Origin: Mesorhizobium sp. LSJC280B00
GTDB lineage: Bacteria > Pseudomonadota > Alphaproteobacteria > Rhizobiales > Rhizobiaceae
DNA length: 44,418 nt
Assembly: GCF_000502835.1 (NCBI RefSeq)
Contig: NZ_AYVL01000002.1
Coordinates: forward strand, 432,926-477,343
Reading direction: 5' to 3'
Of this stretch, positions 41,844 through 44,418 are shown piece by piece. Below the pieces are notes generated by a model, which was not told the origin of the DNA, made no database searches, and saw only the letters and a list, made by a program, of their open reading frames with translations. Made by a program: the position numbers and the translations under genes. Every line of letters begins with the position of its first letter. The first letter of the stretch is position 1.

Positions 41844-44417
41844 TTAGAAAAAGCCCTTCCGTTGCCACCAGCCGGCACGCTTCGGCTTGTCCTCGGCCTT
41901 TGCTTCCTCGGTCTTTGCCTCGTCGGGGACGATCGAGGAGACGACCGGCACGACCGGAGCATCCACCGGTACGGGCTTGCGCCGCGACGGCCGGACCTTC
42001 GGCGTTTCCTCGGCAGCCGCCGCTTCGGTCTCCTGCGAAGCCGGCGCAGCGGTCTCGCCGGAAGCCACGGAGGCGGCCTCGGCAGCCGATGTCTCGGCGC
42101 CCGCAATCTCGGCAACTGCTTCCGCCGCAACCTTCTTCGGCTTGGCGGCACGGCGCGGCTTCTTCGGCTTTTCGGCGCTCGGCATGTCGTCGTTCGCCGG
42201 AGCAAGCACCGCAAGCTCTTCGGCCGGCGGCGCACCTTCCGGCTCGCCGATTACGGGCTCTGCTTCCGACACGGCACCTTCCGTCATGGCGGTGGGCTCG
42301 CCGGGGGCAGCTTCCAAGCCGTCCTCGCCGTCCTCACGGCGATTGCGCTTGCCGCCGCGCTTGCCGCGCCGGCGCTTCTTGCCGTGACCGTCGTCCGCCG
42401 CTTCCGCCGTTTCGGCAACACCGGCCGGCGTTTCACGTTCCGCTTCGGCGCCTTGATCGCCGGCGGCTACGAAGGCATCGTCTATCGGCGCCGAAACGGA
42501 AGCACCTTCCACAGCAGCGCCATGCTCGCGATCGGCGTGTTCACGTTCCCCGTGTTCACGATCCCCGTGTTCACGATCCTTGCCGCCGCGCCGTCTGCGG
42601 CGCTTGCGGCGCTTGCGATCGCGGCCTTCGCCGTCCTCGCCGGACCTTGGCTGCTGCGGCTGCTGGGCAGGGCGTGGCTGCTCGGCCTGCACCGGTGCCT
42701 CGTCTTCCTCTTCGATGACGATCTCGTCCTCGGGTTCTTCCGGCTCGACATAGGCCGGGAACGTGCGCGCCTCGACAAAGCCTTCCGGCTTTTCGGCCAG
42801 CGCGCCGCGGAAGATGGCATAGTGTTGTGCACCGACCGCGTCATCGGCTTCGATGGTGATGGTCACGCCGAAGCGGTGCTCGAATTCCACCAGCGTGCCG
42901 CGCTTGTGATTGAGCACATAGAGCGCGGTCGCCGCCGGCGTCCGCACCGTGATGTGGCTGCGCGAATCCTTGAGCAGGAATTCCTCGATTGCCCGCACCA
43001 CCATCAGCGCGACCGACGAATCGGAGCGCACATGGCCGGTGCCGCCGCAATGCGGGCAAGGCTTCATGGTCGATTCCAGCACGCTGGCACGGATGCGCTG
43101 GCGCGACATCTCCATCAGGCCGAAATGCGAGATGCGGCCGACCTGGATGCGGGCACGATCGTTCTTGAGGTGATCCTTCAGCCGCTTCTCGACGGAGCGG
43201 TTGTTGCGGTTCTCCTCCATATCGATGAAGTCGATGACGATGAGGCCGGCGAGATCGCGCAGCCTCAATTGCCGGGCGACTTCCTCGGCGGCTTCCAGAT
43301 TGGTGTGAAGTGCGGTGTCCTCGATCGAGTGCTCCTTGGTGGAACGGCCCGAATTGACGTCGATGGCGACCAGCGCTTCCGTCTGGTTGATGATGATGTA
43401 GCCGCCGCTCTTCAGCGTCACCTGCGGCTGCAGCATGCGGTCGAGCTGCGCTTCGATGCCGTTGCGCACAAAGATTGGCGTCGTGTCGCGGAACGGCTGA
43501 ACCACCTTGGCGTGGCTCGGCATCAGCATGCGCATGAAGTCCTTGGCTTCACGGTAGCCTTCTTCGCCGGAAACCAGGATCTCGTCGATATCCTTGTTGT
43601 AGAGGTCGCGCACCGAGCGCTTGATCAGGCTGCCTTCCTCATAGACCAGGGCAGGGGCCGTCGATTGCAGCGTCAGATTGCGAACATTTTCCCAAAGTCG
43701 CATCAAATATTCGTAGTCGCGCTTGATCTCTGCCTTGGTGCGGCTTTCGCCGGCCGTACGCAGGATGACACCCATGCCTTGCGGCACTTCGAGATCGGCG
43801 ACCACTTCCTTCAGCCGCTTGCGGTCCTGCGCATTGGTGATCTTGCGCGAAATACCGCCGCCGCGTGCCGTGTTCGGCATCAGCACCGAATAGCGGCCGG
43901 CCAGCGACAGGTAGGTGGTCAGCGCTGCACCCTTGTTGCCGCGCTCTTCCTTGACGACCTGTACCAGCAGGATCTGCCGGCGCTTGATCACTTCCTGAAT
44001 CTTGTACTGGCGGCGCACCGGCTTGCGGCGGTTGCGCACTTCTTCGAGCGCGTCTTCAGCGCCGACCGATTCGATCTCGTGATCGTCCGGATGCGAGGAT
44101 TGCACCTCCTCCAGCATGCCGCGATCATTGTCTTCGGACGTCGCTTCGCCGCTTGTCTCGGCCCCGCTTGTCTCGACTTGTGGGACGGCTTCGGAGATTA
44201 CGTCGGCATCGACGCTGGCAGCGATGGAACTCGATCCGCCTTCGGAAGGCTCGGTCTCGCCGCTATGCGCGACTTCTTCAATCTGTCCAGCGGCATCCTC
44301 GCTCTGTCCGGCAGTGTCGGACGTGGTGTTGTCGGCAACGGCATCCAGCTTTTCTGCGACGGCATCTTCGCCGTTCTCGCCATTCTCACCGTCGGCCGCG
44401 CCTGCCTCGCGCCTGTG
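41844..44417 (-). CDS. rne: Ribonuclease E (N-terminus outside the window)
   Basis: C-terminal 857 codons of RNase E; the frame stays open to the window edge, so the 5' part (start and beginning of the S1 domain) is missing. The first ~100 visible residues are an acidic low-complexity insert (repeated ETSGE, GENGENGED), typical of alphaproteobacterial S1 insertions. The catalytic domain follows, with VVKEERGNKGAALTTYLSLA, the metal Asp residues in LVAIDVNSGRSTKEH and LIVIDFIDMEENR, and the Zn-link CPHCGGTGHV. The C-terminal half is disordered: an Arg-rich block (RKRRKRRRRRGG), tandem REHG units, and alternating Ala/Glu-rich stretches. It ends with KPKRAGWWQRKGFF, like the GWW tail that binds PNPase in Caulobacter. 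Confidence 0.95.
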   Translation of the reverse strand, partial: HRREAGAADGENGENGEDAVAEKLDAVADNTTSDTAGQSEDAAGQIEEVAHSGETEPSEGGSSSIAASVDADVISEAVPQVETSGAETSGEATSEDNDRGMLEEVQSSHPDDHEIESVGAEDALEEVRNRRKPVRRQYKIQEVIKRRQILLVQVVKEERGNKGAALTTYLSLAGRYSVLMPNTARGGGISRKITNAQDRKRLKEVVADLEVPQGMGVILRTAGESRTKAEIKRDYEYLMRLWENVRNLTLQSTAPALVYEEGSLIKRSVRDLYNKDIDEILVSGEEGYREAKDFMRMLMPSHAKVVQPFRDTTPIFVRNGIEAQLDRMLQPQVTLKSGGYIIINQTEALVAIDVNSGRSTKEHSIEDTALHTNLEAAEEVARQLRLRDLAGLIVIDFIDMEENRNNRSVEKRLKDHLKNDRARIQVGRISHFGLMEMSRQRIRASVLESTMKPCPHCGGTGHVRSDSSVALMVVRAIEEFLLKDSRSHITVRTPAATALYVLNHKRGTLVEFEHRFGVTITIEADDAVGAQHYAIFRGALAEKPEGFVEARTFPAYVEPEEPEDEIVIEEEDEAPVQAEQPRPAQQPQQPRSGEDGEGRDRKRRKRRRRRGGKDREHGDREHGEREHADREHGAAVEGASVSAPIDDAFVAAGDQGAEAERETPAGVAETAEAADDGHGKKRRRGKRGGKRNRREDGEDGLEAAPGEPTAMTEGAVSEAEPVIGEPEGAPPAEELAVLAPANDDMPSAEKPKKPRRAAKPKKVAAEAVAEIAGAETSAAEAASVASGETAAPASQETEAAAAEETPKVRPSRRKPVPVDAPVVPVVSSIVPDEAKTEEAKAEDKPKRAGWWQRKGFF

Positions 44418-44418
44418 C

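Overview
The window looks like chromosomal DNA from a Mesorhizobium-like alphaproteobacterium (Hyphomicrobiales/Phyllobacteriaceae). The evidence is high GC with long antisense shadow frames, the linkage of aroQ-accB-accC-aat with the small complex I subunit NDUFA12 and a DUF2155 gene, an alphaproteobacterial RNase E with a huge charged insert, and several dispersed palindromic repeats placed at gene ends. No tRNA, rRNA, CRISPR array, insertion sequence or phage gene was seen.

Layout. 0-6.3 kb: two tandem DUF900 esterase-like lipoproteins, an M24-fold protein with eroded metal ligands, threonine ammonia-lyase translationally coupled to a DUF1697 gene, and a DUF2218 gene. 6.5-10.4 kb: a LysR regulator diverges from a catabolic/redox operon that is visibly decaying. 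It holds a cupin stump, an intact CMD-family gene, an intact aldo/keto reductase, a frameshifted SDR and a truncated zinc alcohol dehydrogenase, followed by an intact DUF2255 gene. 10.5-17.8 kb: gloA diverges from a double cold-shock-domain protein, followed by DUF192, alpha/beta hydrolase, HD-domain, cysE, DUF3126, two membrane proteins and a gamma carbonic anhydrase. 17.8-20.8 kb: a second LysR diverges from an MFS transporter whose frame runs 154 bp into the downstream SDR. 21-23.3 kb: a PAS - double PilZ - transglutaminase-like cysteine protease cassette, all on the minus strand. 23.3-27.2 kb: an orphan intrinsic terminator that may end a small RNA, a rhomboid protease, a CBS pair protein, gatB and a GNAT acetyltransferase. 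27.2-32.2 kb: an accessory-looking minus-strand block of a LuxR-type regulator, a GT39 glycosyltransferase and three unrecognised secreted proteins, the last three with a common motif upstream. 32.4-41.7 kb: core genes, namely NDUFA12, DUF2155, an NTF2-like protein, aat, accC, accB, aroQ, a DsbA-like protein, an M48/TPR periplasmic protease, an aminotransferase and glutaminase. 41.8 kb to the end: RNase E, cut by the window edge.

How genes work together. aroQ-accBC-aat forms one minus-strand run (shikimate, malonyl-CoA, N-degron). The DsbA-like and M48 proteins upstream of it serve envelope protein quality control. ilvA and cysE supply isoleucine and cysteine. The most original signal is the secreted-protein trio at 27.2-29.4 kb, where a related GC-rich element sits 49-110 bp upstream of each start codon. 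The decaying LysR operon and the candidate small RNA come next. Functions are assigned from recognisable motifs only; no database search was possible.
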